From CAIXSC01 sp046349935 (GTDB lineage Bacteria; Planctomycetota; Planctomycetia; Pirellulales; Pirellulaceae), in the NCBI GenBank assembly GCA_046349935.1, contig JAXMBK010000003.1, forward strand, positions 310,001 through 374,000: a stretch of DNA of 64,000 nt. The letters run 5' to 3'. A program made the position numbers and the translations under genes. Shown in pieces: positions 54,267 through 63,532 of the stretch; within the stretch, counting starts at the first letter, position 1, and every line of letters starts with the position of its first letter. Below the pieces are notes generated by a model. That model was not told the DNA's origin. It was given only the letters and a program-made list of their open reading frames with translations, and ran no database searches.

Positions 54267-54480
54267 GCGACAAATTCTCCCTAAAACCCCGCGCGCGGAC
54301 ATCGGGCGCAGGCTTGGGTTCAGAATGCTCCAACCACGCGGGCGGGTCAAGGAAATTCTCGTCGGCCGAAACCGGATTTCTCGCGTTGGCACGCCGCGCT
54401 CACGACAACTATACTCCGCTACTTCGTTTCCGGACGGAACCGGGACCGCGGGGCCAGCAGTTTTTCCCAGGATATTCGGC

Positions 54481-55971
54481 ATGACCCGTCGTCGAGCGTA
54501 CTCTCACGAAAGGTCGCCCCCAGCTCCGCTCGGCGCTCTTTACCTAGTCGCCTCGGTCAGCTTTTTCGTCACATTTTTTTGGTCGGCAGAGGGCCCCCGC
54601 GCACTGCATGCTCAGGCCCCGACCGGCGCGACCCCCGCCGCCCCGCCGACGTCGCCTTTCACCAGCGCGTTACGGACGCAGTTCACGAATCAATTGCGGG
54701 CTCGAGCAGCCGTGGAACGAGCGGTCGTATTGCGGGAATTAGGGCGATATCCCGATGCCGAGGCCGCTCGCCTGATCGTGCAATATGGCTTGCGAGATCG
54801 CACCGCGTCCGTCTATCAGGCTGCCACAGAAGCACTTACAGCAAGCCGCGGCGCCTCCGCGGTCGATGCGTTCCTGCTCGAGCTGTTCCGCGACGAATTC
54901 GCCGCGGCCAAACGCCCCTATCCCGACTTTGCGCGGCGGCTGGCGCTGGCCGTGGCGAGCCGCCGCTCGGCGGCGACTTGGACCGAACTGACTCGGCGTG
55001 CACTGCAATCCGACGCGGAAGAGCGGGACTTGTGTCTCGATGCACTGTTGATGGGCATCGACGAAGCGGCGGCCGACCGAGACCTCGCAGTCCTCCCGCA
55101 TCTGGCGACGCTCAGCCGCACCCCCCTGTTCGCCTATTCCCAAGGCTGTCGCAAGTGCCTGCTCGACGCGGTCTGCCAGCTCGACGCCGCCGCCGGCCTG
55201 GGGCTCTTAGTGGAGTGTCTCCCAAAGATCGACGGCGAACTGCGGGGGGACGTCGTGGAGTATCTAAGTCGTGCGACGAAACAAAAATGGGGCGACGACC
55301 CGGCCGCCTGGCAGCGTTGGTGGAGTCAGGAACAGGCGCGGCAGACGGCAGCTGGCCGAGCGACCGAGGAGGCGGGGGCTGCGCCGCCTCGGCTGACGGC
55401 GGGGGCGCCGCGCGTCGCCAACTCGGGCGCACCGCTGTACTACTACGACCTACCCGTCCGCGCCGACCGGGTCGTCTTCGTGCTCGACGTGTCGAAGAGC
55501 ATGGGCCTTGGCGGCGGCGCCAGCCGCTTGGCGGCCGCGCAACGCGAGCTCGTCAAAACCCTGGAAAAGTTGCCCGAAGAGACGATGTTCAACGTGATCG
55601 TGTTTGAGGCGAAACCGACGGCGCTGGCCGAGCGATTGCAGCGGGCGACACCCGCCATGCGCGCCCACGCGGTTCGGTTCGTACGCAACCAGCGGGCCCA
55701 AGGGAAGACGGCCACTTACGACGCGTTGCATCAGGCATTAACATCGTCCCCCGAGCCAGAAGTGGTGTATTTGCTGTCCGACGGCATGCCGAGCGTCGGG
55801 GCGGTGGCGGCGCCAGACAAGGTGTTGCAATCGATCCAGTCGCTCAACCGCACCCGCAGGATCAAAGTCCACACGCTGGGGACGCTGGCGGGCCCTCAGG
55901 ATGCGGCGTTCGGCGAGTTTCTGCGGCAGTTGGCTGAGCAGAACTACGGGGAATTCCGGCGGCTGGAGTGA
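54481..55971 (+). CDS. Exported von Willebrand factor A domain protein
   Basis: A 496-residue protein with a signal peptide (LGALYLVASVSFFVTFFW). A HEAT-like helical region spans about 65-270, then a linker, then a vWA domain from about 320. The MIDAS residues are visible: DVSKS (DxSxS), a Thr in QGKTATYDAL, and LSDGMPS. A complete MIDAS suggests divalent-metal-dependent ligand binding. No downstream membrane anchor. It probably acts in the envelope; the ligand is unknown. Confidence 0.82.
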   Translation: MTRRRAYSHERSPPAPLGALYLVASVSFFVTFFWSAEGPRALHAQAPTGATPAAPPTSPFTSALRTQFTNQLRARAAVERAVVLRELGRYPDAEAARLIVQYGLRDRTASVYQAATEALTASRGASAVDAFLLELFRDEFAAAKRPYPDFARRLALAVASRRSAATWTELTRRALQSDAEERDLCLDALLMGIDEAAADRDLAVLPHLATLSRTPLFAYSQGCRKCLLDAVCQLDAAAGLGLLVECLPKIDGELRGDVVEYLSRATKQKWGDDPAAWQRWWSQEQARQTAAGRATEEAGAAPPRLTAGAPRVANSGAPLYYYDLPVRADRVVFVLDVSKSMGLGGGASRLAAAQRELVKTLEKLPEETMFNVIVFEAKPTALAERLQRATPAMRAHAVRFVRNQRAQGKTATYDALHQALTSSPEPEVVYLLSDGMPSVGAVAAPDKVLQSIQSLNRTRRIKVHTLGTLAGPQDAAFGEFLRQLAEQNYGEFRRLE

Positions 55972-56055
55972 CCGGCGACGGCTTGCCCTTCCCGGGGGAA
56001 CCCGTAAAACTAGCCCCTCCCAGTTCGCCTAACGTCAGCAAGAGGTGCGGTTACG

Positions 56056-57147
56056 ATGGAAGCCGGTATCGTCGGCTTGCCGAATGTCGGCAAGAGTACG
56101 CTGTTCAACGCGCTCACCAGTTCCAAGTCGGCTCAGGCCGCCAACTACCCGTTCTGCACGATCGAACCGAACGAAGGGGTCGTCAGCGTCCCCGACGACC
56201 GACTGGCTCGAATCACCAAGTTCATCCCGCCGCAGAAGATCATCCCAGCCGCGATCAAACTGGTCGACATCGCGGGCATCGTGAAGGGGGCCAGCGAAGG
56301 GGAAGGACTGGGCAACAAATTCCTCAGTCACATCCGCGAGGTCGATGCGATCCTGCAAGTCGTGCGCTGCTTCGAGGACCCGGACGTGATCCACGTCGCC
56401 GGCGGCGTCGATCCGCTGTCGGATATCCAAACGATCGAACTGGAGTTGATGCTGGCCGACATCCAGGCGCTCGAACAGGCTCTTTCGAAGGCGCAGCGGA
56501 CGGCGCGCACGGGGGACAAGGAAGCCAAGCTGCGCGTGACGGCGATCGAGGCCTGCATGGCTCACCTCGCCCAAGAAAAGCCGCTCCGTTCGCTCACGCT
56601 TCCCGAACAGGAGGCGAAGGCCGTTCAAAGCTTCGGTTTGCTCACCGCGAAGCCGATCCTGTTCGTGGCCAACGTCGACGAAGCCGATCTGGCGGGTCAA
56701 GGTCCGCTAGTGCAGCGAGTCCGCGAGTATGCCCAGCAAGTCTCGGCGGGAGTCGTGGCGGTCTGTGCGAAGCTGGAGTCGGAGATTGCGGAACTGGACG
56801 AACCGGACCGCACCGAGATGCTGCACGGCGTCGGCCTGAAGGAACCGGCGCTCGCGGCGCTCGCTCGCGAAGCGTATCGCACGCTGGGTTTGCAAAGCTA
56901 CTTTACGGCCGGCGAGAAAGAAGTCCGCGCCTGGACGATCCCGATCGGCGCCACCGCGCCGCAAGCGGCGGGCGTCATTCACAGCGACTTTGAACGCGGG
57001 TTCATCCGCGCCGAAGTCTACAGCCTCGAAGATCTGGAAAAGTACGGGTCGGAAAAGGAACTTCGAGCGGCCGGCAAGCTGCGCGTCGAGGGCAAGAACT
57101 ACGTCATGCAAGACGGCGACATCTGCCACTTCTTGTTCAACGTGTAA
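56056..57147 (+). CDS. ychF: Redox-regulated ATPase YchF
   Basis: A 363-residue Obg-family P-loop protein. G1 is GLPNVGKST, G3 is DIAGIVKGASEG, and the G4 position reads NVDE instead of NKxD, the change that gives YchF its ATP preference. The C-terminal TGS-like domain ends AAGKLRVEGKNYVMQDGDI. It is a universal ribosome-associated stress ATPase. AGAGGTG lies upstream of the ATG. Confidence 0.96.
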   Translation: MEAGIVGLPNVGKSTLFNALTSSKSAQAANYPFCTIEPNEGVVSVPDDRLARITKFIPPQKIIPAAIKLVDIAGIVKGASEGEGLGNKFLSHIREVDAILQVVRCFEDPDVIHVAGGVDPLSDIQTIELELMLADIQALEQALSKAQRTARTGDKEAKLRVTAIEACMAHLAQEKPLRSLTLPEQEAKAVQSFGLLTAKPILFVANVDEADLAGQGPLVQRVREYAQQVSAGVVAVCAKLESEIAELDEPDRTEMLHGVGLKEPALAALAREAYRTLGLQSYFTAGEKEVRAWTIPIGATAPQAAGVIHSDFERGFIRAEVYSLEDLEKYGSEKELRAAGKLRVEGKNYVMQDGDICHFLFNV

Positions 57148-57163
57148 AACGTTGAGCAGCCGG

Positions 57164-57301
57164 CTTCGTTTAACCCGCAGCCGCAGGCGAGGAAGCGCGA
57201 TAGGCGGATTACGCGAACAACACCGCCGGCGCGACGCAGTAGACTCGGACCACCGCCGGCGTGGTGCATCTCCCTCGCCTTCGGCTGCGGGTTAAACGAA
57301 G
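57164..57301. repeat. 138-bp inverted-repeat element after ychF
   Basis: 29-bp arms starting cttcgtttaacccgcagccg (57164-57192) and ending ggctgcgggttaaacgaag (57273-57301) are inverted with one mismatch. The 80-bp centre has two ccgccggcg units. No coding content. It may be a small MITE or a REP pair, and could also end transcription of ychF. Confidence 0.65.
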
Positions 57302-57409
57302 AGTTGCGCCTGGAATCGCTTTGACATTGACCCAGGCGGCGGATCGTCCTAGAGTCTCCGCCGCTGGATGTGAAGGGCGACAAGGAAGGTCCGTGCGGGC
57401 GAGGGATTT

Positions 57410-58039
57410 ATGGCGACGGCGACGGCGGGAGTGCCGCGTAGCTTTTTGTGGCGATCGCGGAATTGGATCTCGATTCTAGTCTTCATCCCCACCGCCCTGT
57501 TCACCGTCTTCTCGGCGCCGGCGGCCTCGCTTGGCGTCTGGGGCGAATGGGCTTGTTACACGCTGGGCTGGGTCCTGTTCATGGCGGGCGGCGCGTACCG
57601 CTGGTGGGCGACCTTGTACATCAGCGGTCGCAAGGACACACAGGTGATCTGCACCGGTCCCTACTCGATGAGCCGCCATCCGTTGTACTTCGGCACGTTC
57701 CTGTTGGGATTGTCGTGCGCGGCGTTCCTGCAGAGCCTGCTGTTCTTGGTCGGGCTTTTGGTGACCGGCATCGTCTACTTGAGCATCACTCTGCCGCGTG
57801 AAGAAAGCCGCCTGGAAGCCATCTATGGCGACGCGTATCGCGACTTTCAACGTCGAACTCCGCGTTTTTTTCCGAACTGGGCGAACTACCAATCGCCGGA
57901 GTCGATCGTGGTGAATCTGAGCGGCCTGAAGGCGGAACTGTTTCGAGCCGCTCGGTGGGCCCTGATTCCGCTGCTGGCGCACCTGCTGTGGCAGGCTCGT
58001 CTGGAAGCGTGGTGGCCCCATTGGATGACCCTTCCCTAG
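57410..58039 (+). CDS. Isoprenylcysteine carboxyl methyltransferase (ICMT)-like membrane protein
   Basis: A 209-residue integral membrane protein with about four to five hydrophobic helices. It carries the family signature TGPYSMSRHPLYFGTFLLG followed by a helix pair and EESRLEAIYGDAYRDFQRRT, the SAM-binding layout of ICMT/PEMT-like enzymes. The substrate is unknown; bacteria lack classical prenylated proteins, so lipid or small-molecule methylation is possible. GAGGGA precedes the ATG. The pyrC gene follows within 10 bp. Confidence 0.82.
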   Translation: MATATAGVPRSFLWRSRNWISILVFIPTALFTVFSAPAASLGVWGEWACYTLGWVLFMAGGAYRWWATLYISGRKDTQVICTGPYSMSRHPLYFGTFLLGLSCAAFLQSLLFLVGLLVTGIVYLSITLPREESRLEAIYGDAYRDFQRRTPRFFPNWANYQSPESIVVNLSGLKAELFRAARWALIPLLAHLLWQARLEAWWPHWMTLP

Positions 58040-58047
58040 GCGTCACA

Positions 58048-59394
58048 ATGGGTCGCATGACCCAGAAAAAAACACTCATTCGCGACGCCCTCGTCGCCCT
58101 CCCCGACGGTCTCCAGGTCACCTCCGTGCTGCTGGAAGGACGCCGCATTGCGGTGATCGATCCCGCCATCCACACGTCGGCCGACGAAGTCGTCTCCGCC
58201 GTCGGTTTGTGGCTCTTGCCAGGCGTCATCGACGACCAAGTTCACTTCCGCGAACCGGGCCTGACTCACAAGGAAGATCTCCACACCGCCAGCCGCGCTT
58301 GCGCCAAGGGCGGCGTCACGACGTTCCTGGAGATGCCCAACACCAAGCCGACGACGACGACCGTCGAACGCCTGCACGAGAAGCTGGCGCTCGCGGCCGG
58401 CAAATCGTTGGTCAACTTCGGATTCTACATCGGCGCCACGCCGACGAACCTCGCCGAACTGCAAGCCGCGGCGCGGACGCCCGGGATCAAGATCTTCATC
58501 GGCTCAAGCACCGGCGATCTTCTGGTCGACGATCAAGAGGCGCTCGAACGGATCTTCGCCCACACGACGCTTCCAATCACGGCCCACTGCGAAGATGAAG
58601 CAACGGTCAGGGCGAACGCGAAACGACTCGAAGGCATCGCCGACTACGCCGTCCATTCGCGAGTGCGCGACCACCAGGCGGCCGTGATCGCGACGCGCCG
58701 AGCACTCGACTTGGCCTATCGCCATCAGCATCGCTTTCACGTGCTGCACGTCTCGACCGCCGACGAACTGCCGCTGATCGCCGACCACCGCGGCTTGATC
58801 ACCGCCGAAGCCTGCCCGCATCACTTGTTCTTCAACATCGATGATTACGCGCGTTTGGGTTCGCTCATCCAAATGAACCCGTCGATCAAGACGGCGGCCG
58901 ACAACGAAGCCCTGTGGCGTGCCCTGCTCGACGGCACCATCCAAGTCATCGCCACCGACCACGCCCCGCATACGCTCGAGGAAAAGGCCAAGCCGTATCC
59001 CCAGTCGCCGTCGGGTTTGCCGGCCGTCGAGAACTCGCTGGCGCTGCTGCTGGATCAAGTCCAGCGGGGCCGTTGTTCGCTCTCCCAAGTGGTGCACTGG
59101 ATGTGCGAAGCGCCGGCCCGAGTGTGGGATCTGGTGAACAAGGGACGCATCGAAGTCGGCTACGACGCCGACTTGGTGCTGGTCGACCCGCAAAAGGAAG
59201 CGACGATCCACAACGCCCAGCAAGAGACGAAGTGCAAGTGGAGCCCCTGGGACGGGCAGACGTTGGTCGGCTGGCCCGTGCGCACCTGGGTGCTGGGGCA
59301 GGAAGTGTTCCGCGACGGACGCATCGACGACCGTTGCCGCGGCGAAGAGGCCGTTTACGACCACGGCCGCGGCGGATACTGGGCCGCTCAGTAG
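58048..59394 (+). CDS. pyrC: Dihydroorotase, class I
   Basis: A 448-residue amidohydrolase that closes carbamoyl-aspartate to dihydroorotate in pyrimidine synthesis. Motifs are DDQVHFREPG (62-71), MPNTKPTTTT, HCEDEATVR, FHVLHVSTADE, EACPHH and the catalytic Asp in ATDHAPH. In the first motif the usual His-x-His is Gln64-x-His66, which changes one metal ligand; I recall the same form in other bacterial dihydroorotases, so it is probably natural. The ATG at 58048 is chosen, with 58057 as the alternative. Confidence 0.92.
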   Translation: MGRMTQKKTLIRDALVALPDGLQVTSVLLEGRRIAVIDPAIHTSADEVVSAVGLWLLPGVIDDQVHFREPGLTHKEDLHTASRACAKGGVTTFLEMPNTKPTTTTVERLHEKLALAAGKSLVNFGFYIGATPTNLAELQAAARTPGIKIFIGSSTGDLLVDDQEALERIFAHTTLPITAHCEDEATVRANAKRLEGIADYAVHSRVRDHQAAVIATRRALDLAYRHQHRFHVLHVSTADELPLIADHRGLITAEACPHHLFFNIDDYARLGSLIQMNPSIKTAADNEALWRALLDGTIQVIATDHAPHTLEEKAKPYPQSPSGLPAVENSLALLLDQVQRGRCSLSQVVHWMCEAPARVWDLVNKGRIEVGYDADLVLVDPQKEATIHNAQQETKCKWSPWDGQTLVGWPVRTWVLGQEVFRDGRIDDRCRGEEAVYDHGRGGYWAAQ

Positions 59395-59430
59395 CAGTCC
59401 AGCCGCGAGCAAGCTGACGCGGCAGGTCGA

Positions 59431-59775
59431 CTACAGCAAGATGCCCTCGCGAGCGGCTCGTTCGCGCAATCCACGTTCAAAGTACGGGAACGGGTACGGC
59501 TGGTGTCGTCGCGCCCACAGGAACGTGCTCTGTACGAGCGCAATCGACAGTTCCTTGGCTTTCACTTTGGTCACAACCATCGCAATGAATTCGAACTCTT
59601 CCTGACGTCGCGCCTTGAGGCCGCTCTTGAGTTGCTGTTCGAGGTCGGCGCTGGTGATGCCCGGAATGGGCGTCGGCGTGCCCGGTGGATCATCTTCGGC
59701 CGATTCGGCCACTACCGTCCCCAGTCCCAAAGCGCCGCCGATCAGCAACAGCTTCCACCATTGACGACGAGTCAT
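59431..59775 (-). CDS. Small exported hypothetical protein
   Basis: A 114-residue protein with a signal peptide (RRQWWKLLLIGGALGLGTVVAESA) and a mature part that is mostly helical (LEQQLKSGLKARRQEEFEFI, then VVTKVKAKELSIALVQSTFL) ending YFERGLRERAAREGILL. I do not recognise a family. GGAGG six bases before the ATG supports it as a real gene. The 164-bp stretch between it and the end of purK shows nothing else. Confidence 0.7.
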   Translation of the reverse strand: MTRRQWWKLLLIGGALGLGTVVAESAEDDPPGTPTPIPGITSADLEQQLKSGLKARRQEEFEFIAMVVTKVKAKELSIALVQSTFLWARRHQPYPFPYFERGLRERAAREGILL

Positions 59776-59939
59776 CCTGGGCCTCCTTGCGTACGTGACG
59801 CCGCCGAATGCGTGAACCGCGGGCGGCCGCTGCGGCGCGAGAGAATTCCCGCGCTTCCCAAGTCGGCTTGTAGCGAAACATCCGCCCGCACCGCAAGAGC
59901 GATTCGCCCTGCGTCCCGCGTCCTCGGACCGCGTCCAAT

Positions 59940-61091
59940 CTAGCGGGCGGCTGCGTCAGGTCGTAGCAATTCGCGCGCCGCCAGCGCTCGGCGGCGGGCT
60001 TCCTCGGGGGTTGCACCGAGCGCCGTGAGGTGCCCCATCTTGCGTCCGGGACGCGGTTCCGACTTCCCGTACAGGTGCAACTGGACGCCCTCTTGAGCCA
60101 GCGTGCGGGACCAATTCGGCGTCCCCGTGCGCCATTCATCCCCGAGCAGATTCACCATGGCGGCGGGGGAATGCCAACGCGGCGAACCCAGCGGCAGTCC
60201 GCAAATCGTGCGGACTTGCTGTGCAAACTGGCAGGTCACGCAGGCGTCGATCGTGAGGTGGCCCGAGTTGTGGGGACGCGGCGCCAGTTCGTTGACCAAC
60301 AGACGCCCGTCGCGCGCCACGAAGAACTCCACGCACAACACGCCGACGACGTCGAGCGTCTGACAGACGGCCCGCGCCATTTCGATCGACTCCGCGGCGA
60401 TCCGCGGATCGACCGGCGCCGGATAGGTCGTCACATCCAAGATGTGATGGCGATGTTCGTTATGCAGCGGCCCATAGGCTACGGCGGCGCCGTCGAGTCC
60501 ACGAGCGATGACGACCGACACTTCGCACTCAAAGTCCACGAACGCTTCCAGGACGTGCTCGCGACCGTTCAACGAGCCGCCGGCTTCGGCGACGTCGGCC
60601 GGCGTCCGCAGCAACCGCTGCCCCTTGCCGTCGTAGCCCCAATCAGAAGTCTTAAGCACCGCGGGCAAACCAAGCGACTCGACGGCGGCGTTCAGTTCAG
60701 CGGCCGTGTGTACGGCGGCGAAGCGCGTCACGGGAATTCCGGCCGTCGACAACGCCGTCTTTTCGCGCAATCGATTCTGCGTCGTATGCAGCACTCGGCC
60801 CGCCGGCCTCACCGGCGCAAAACGCTCGGCCGTTTCTGCGGCCGCCGCGGAGACGTTCTCGAACTCGAACGTGACGACGTCGACGTTCTGCGCGAATCGC
60901 GCGACGGCGTCGAGATCATCGTAGGCGGCGCGAATCTCTACGTCGGCGACTTGCCCCGCCGGCGTGTCGTCGTCCGGCGACAACACATGGACTCGATACC
61001 CCATGCGCCGCGCCGCAATGGCGAACATGCGTCCCAATTGTCCCGCACCTAGAACGCCGAGCGTCGCGCCCGGTTCGATCGCTCGCGTCAT
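59940..61091 (-). CDS. purK: N5-carboxyaminoimidazole ribonucleotide synthase
   Basis: A 383-residue ATP-grasp enzyme of purine synthesis, making N5-CAIR from AIR, bicarbonate and ATP. The N-terminal fold is LGVLGAGQLGRMFAIAA. ATP-grasp blocks include LKTSDWGYDGKGQ, LEAFVDFECEVSVVIARG, CVEFFVARDGRLLVNELAPR and HNSGH. Its ATG overlaps the purE stop by 4 bp (61088-61091), fixing the start; the open frame to 61439 is out-of-frame over purE. Confidence 0.96.
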   Translation of the reverse strand: MTRAIEPGATLGVLGAGQLGRMFAIAARRMGYRVHVLSPDDDTPAGQVADVEIRAAYDDLDAVARFAQNVDVVTFEFENVSAAAAETAERFAPVRPAGRVLHTTQNRLREKTALSTAGIPVTRFAAVHTAAELNAAVESLGLPAVLKTSDWGYDGKGQRLLRTPADVAEAGGSLNGREHVLEAFVDFECEVSVVIARGLDGAAVAYGPLHNEHRHHILDVTTYPAPVDPRIAAESIEMARAVCQTLDVVGVLCVEFFVARDGRLLVNELAPRPHNSGHLTIDACVTCQFAQQVRTICGLPLGSPRWHSPAAMVNLLGDEWRTGTPNWSRTLAQEGVQLHLYGKSEPRPGRKMGHLTALGATPEEARRRALAARELLRPDAAAR

Positions 61092-61588
61092 AGCACCGAA
61101 TCCTCCATGACGCGCGCCGTTTGTTGGTCGTGAAACGCCTGCAGTTTCGCGGCCAGTTCGGGGCGAGTCACGGCGAGCATGCGGATGGCCAGCAAGCCCG
61201 CATTGCGAGCGCCCGCTTCGCCGATCGCCAACGTGCCCACGGGAATGCCTCCCGGCATCTGGACGATCGACAACAGCGAATCGAGCCCCGAGAGGGCGCG
61301 ACTTTGCACGGGCACTCCCAGCACCGGGAGAATGGTCTGCGCCGCGATCATGCCGGGCAAGTGGGCTGCGCCCCCCGCCCCGGCGATGATGACCGCCAGC
61401 CCGCGACCGGCGGCCTGCTGCGCGTACTCGCACATCCACTGGGGCGTGCGATGCGCTGAAACGACGCGCCGTTCATGCGGCACGCCGAATTCTTCCAGGA
61501 TCGCTGCGGCATGCCGCATCGTGTCCCAATCCGACTTACTCCCCATCACCACGCCGACCCACGGCGCGGGCGTCGCTTGCGATTGCAT
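61088..61588 (-). CDS. purE: N5-carboxyaminoimidazole ribonucleotide mutase (class I PurE)
   Basis: A 166-residue PurE with GVVMGSKSDWDTM, SAHRTPQWM and GAGGAAHLPGMIAA, the substrate-binding signatures of the class I mutase. The adjacent purK confirms the two-step PurK/PurE route. Genes overlap by 4 bp and are probably translated together. Confidence 0.97.
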   Translation of the reverse strand: MQSQATPAPWVGVVMGSKSDWDTMRHAAAILEEFGVPHERRVVSAHRTPQWMCEYAQQAAGRGLAVIIAGAGGAAHLPGMIAAQTILPVLGVPVQSRALSGLDSLLSIVQMPGGIPVGTLAIGEAGARNAGLLAIRMLAVTRPELAAKLQAFHDQQTARVMEDSVL

Positions 61589-61642
61589 ATGGCGTCAGGC
61601 CCTCCCAAAGGCCCCCATCATACCGAATCGCCCCCCGTAGGA

Positions 61643-61657
61643 CAGGCTTCCAGCCTG
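61643..61657. repeat. GTAG-headed palindromic repeat, copy 3
   Basis: caggcttccagcctg preceded by cgtagga, the third copy of the repeat at 13458 and 13731. It lies in the 144-bp gap between purE and the TolC-like gene. Confidence 0.75.
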
Positions 61658-61732
61658 TCTGCACCTCCGAGTCTGCACTGCCCCGCCTGCACTGCCCCCA
61701 TCCGCCGCCTCTGTCGTCATCGGCGCCGCGAG

Positions 61733-63532
61733 TTACTCGTCGTCCCCCGCGTCCTCGCCGCGTTCGACGGCCGGCAAACCGTCTTGCGCCAACGGATCGA
61801 CGCCGATCGCCGCGCGAAGCGCCGCCAGCGCCTTGAAATAGTCGGCCAGCGTCTCGATCTCCAGCAGCGTGGCCTCGATCTCGGCCGCTTCCTGAATCGC
61901 CACTCGCAGCAAATCGCTGTCCTGGGCGTCGAACCGCTTCCGTTCCGCGTCCTCAAGCTGCCGAGCCAACTCGACGCTGCGTCGCGCCCGCGCCACCCGC
62001 TCGTAGCTGGTGACGAGCGCCGACTGAGCGTCCTGCACTTCGATGGTGATCTTGTTCTCGGTGAACTCGCGTTTCGCCGCGATCTGAGCGATTTTGCCGT
62101 AGGCCGACTGGATCTTGCCGTCCGCCTTGCGACGTTGCAAAGGGACTTCGAAGTACAGCCCGGCTTCCAACTCGAAGGGCCCCCGCTCATTCTTCTTCGT
62201 GGCTGACGCGCCCACATCCTTCGATGCCAGCACGATCGCATTCAGTTCGGGCAGTCGCAAGTTCTCGCCGACCGCCAAATCGACTTCGGCCAATTGCCGC
62301 TGCAAATCGAGCTCGACGAGTTCCGGACGTTGGGTGAGCGCCCGATCGACTTCGGCGGTAAACATGCCTTCCTGCGGCGGCGTCGGCTCGGGGAACTTCG
62401 CAGGGAGCAACGAAGGGCTTGGCAGGACCTGTCGCCCCATCTCGTCGCGCAGATATAGCGACAACTTGATCGTGGCCTGCTGCAGCTTCCGCCGAGCCTC
62501 GATCACCTTCGCCTCGCGCGACGCGATCAAGCGTTCGTTTTGGACGAGTTCAATCTCTGCCAGATCCTCGCGTTTCACGCGTTCGACGAACTGTTCGTTC
62601 CGGTCGATGGTGACTCGCAGCAGTTCCCGCTGAGCTTCGTAGCTCAAACCGGCCGCGACCCAGGACCAGTAGGCGTCGGCGGCGCCGAAGGTGAAATCGA
62701 GCAACAAAGATTGCACGGCCGGATCGACTTGTTGACGGCGGAGCGTCGTTTGGAAGAGTTCGGCGCGGCGGTCGTCGATCGAGCGGTTGCGCAAGAGGGG
62801 CGTTTCCCAACCTAGTTTGAATTCACCGCCCTCGTTCGTCTCCCGTTCGCCGTAATACACCGGAAAGTTGCCGTCGCCGATGCGGTAGGCGCCGTAGACG
62901 TTGCCGCCGGGCATGAGCGCCTGTTCCAGCTTCACGACGTTGCGGTAGTTCTCATAGTAGCCCTCCGGCTGAGACATACTCTCGGCCTTCAACTTCAAGT
63001 CGAACTCTCCCCACGCCGACACCTGTTTGCCGCCGGCGATTTCGAATTCCCGCAGGGCCGCCTCCAGAGCCGGAAACGACTCGTAGACCGATTCGGTCAC
63101 CGTCCGCAGCTGCAACGGCCCCGCGCTGCTGCGCGGAATCGGCTGTTCCTCTTGATCAAGCTGCGGCGGCAGCAGCGACTCGGGCGTCCCGCGCGCCGGC
63201 ACTTCTTCGGCTCCCTCGGCGCCGACGATCGGCGCCGGCGGTTGGGGAGGAACCAAGCGATCGGCGGCCGCGGCTGCCGGCGCCGCGTCCTCGTCCGAGA
63301 AGGCGACTTGTCGGACCTCGGAAACCGCACCAGTCGCCTTCGCCGCCGTTTGGACGGGCGTCGGCCCCGACGCCGTCTCGCGCGAGCGCCATTGCAAAGC
63401 GGCGGCAGTCGACGGGCTGGGTCCCAGGTCGCGGGAGAGCGAGTCGAATCGTCCTTCGGAACGACAGCCGGTCAGCAGGAGCATTCCCGCCAGCCAGCGA
63501 CGCCATCCATGGCTTGTCGTGACGCGCATCAT
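61733..63532 (-). CDS. TolC-family outer-membrane efflux protein, lipoprotein
   Basis: A 599-residue TolC-like protein. The N-terminus has a lipobox (LAGMLLLTGC, Cys about 22) followed by a 100-residue Pro/Ala-rich linker. The repeated outer-membrane-factor helices follow (VYESFPALEAALREFEIAGG; later LTQRPELVELDLQRQLAEVD and DAQSALVTSYERVARARRSV). Its first ATG overlaps the stop of the upstream adaptor gene by 4 bp (63529-63532). Together they would form the outer part of an export pump; an inner-membrane transporter is expected upstream of the window edge. Confidence 0.88.
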   Translation of the reverse strand: MMRVTTSHGWRRWLAGMLLLTGCRSEGRFDSLSRDLGPSPSTAAALQWRSRETASGPTPVQTAAKATGAVSEVRQVAFSDEDAAPAAAAADRLVPPQPPAPIVGAEGAEEVPARGTPESLLPPQLDQEEQPIPRSSAGPLQLRTVTESVYESFPALEAALREFEIAGGKQVSAWGEFDLKLKAESMSQPEGYYENYRNVVKLEQALMPGGNVYGAYRIGDGNFPVYYGERETNEGGEFKLGWETPLLRNRSIDDRRAELFQTTLRRQQVDPAVQSLLLDFTFGAADAYWSWVAAGLSYEAQRELLRVTIDRNEQFVERVKREDLAEIELVQNERLIASREAKVIEARRKLQQATIKLSLYLRDEMGRQVLPSPSLLPAKFPEPTPPQEGMFTAEVDRALTQRPELVELDLQRQLAEVDLAVGENLRLPELNAIVLASKDVGASATKKNERGPFELEAGLYFEVPLQRRKADGKIQSAYGKIAQIAAKREFTENKITIEVQDAQSALVTSYERVARARRSVELARQLEDAERKRFDAQDSDLLRVAIQEAAEIEATLLEIETLADYFKALAALRAAIGVDPLAQDGLPAVERGEDAGDDE

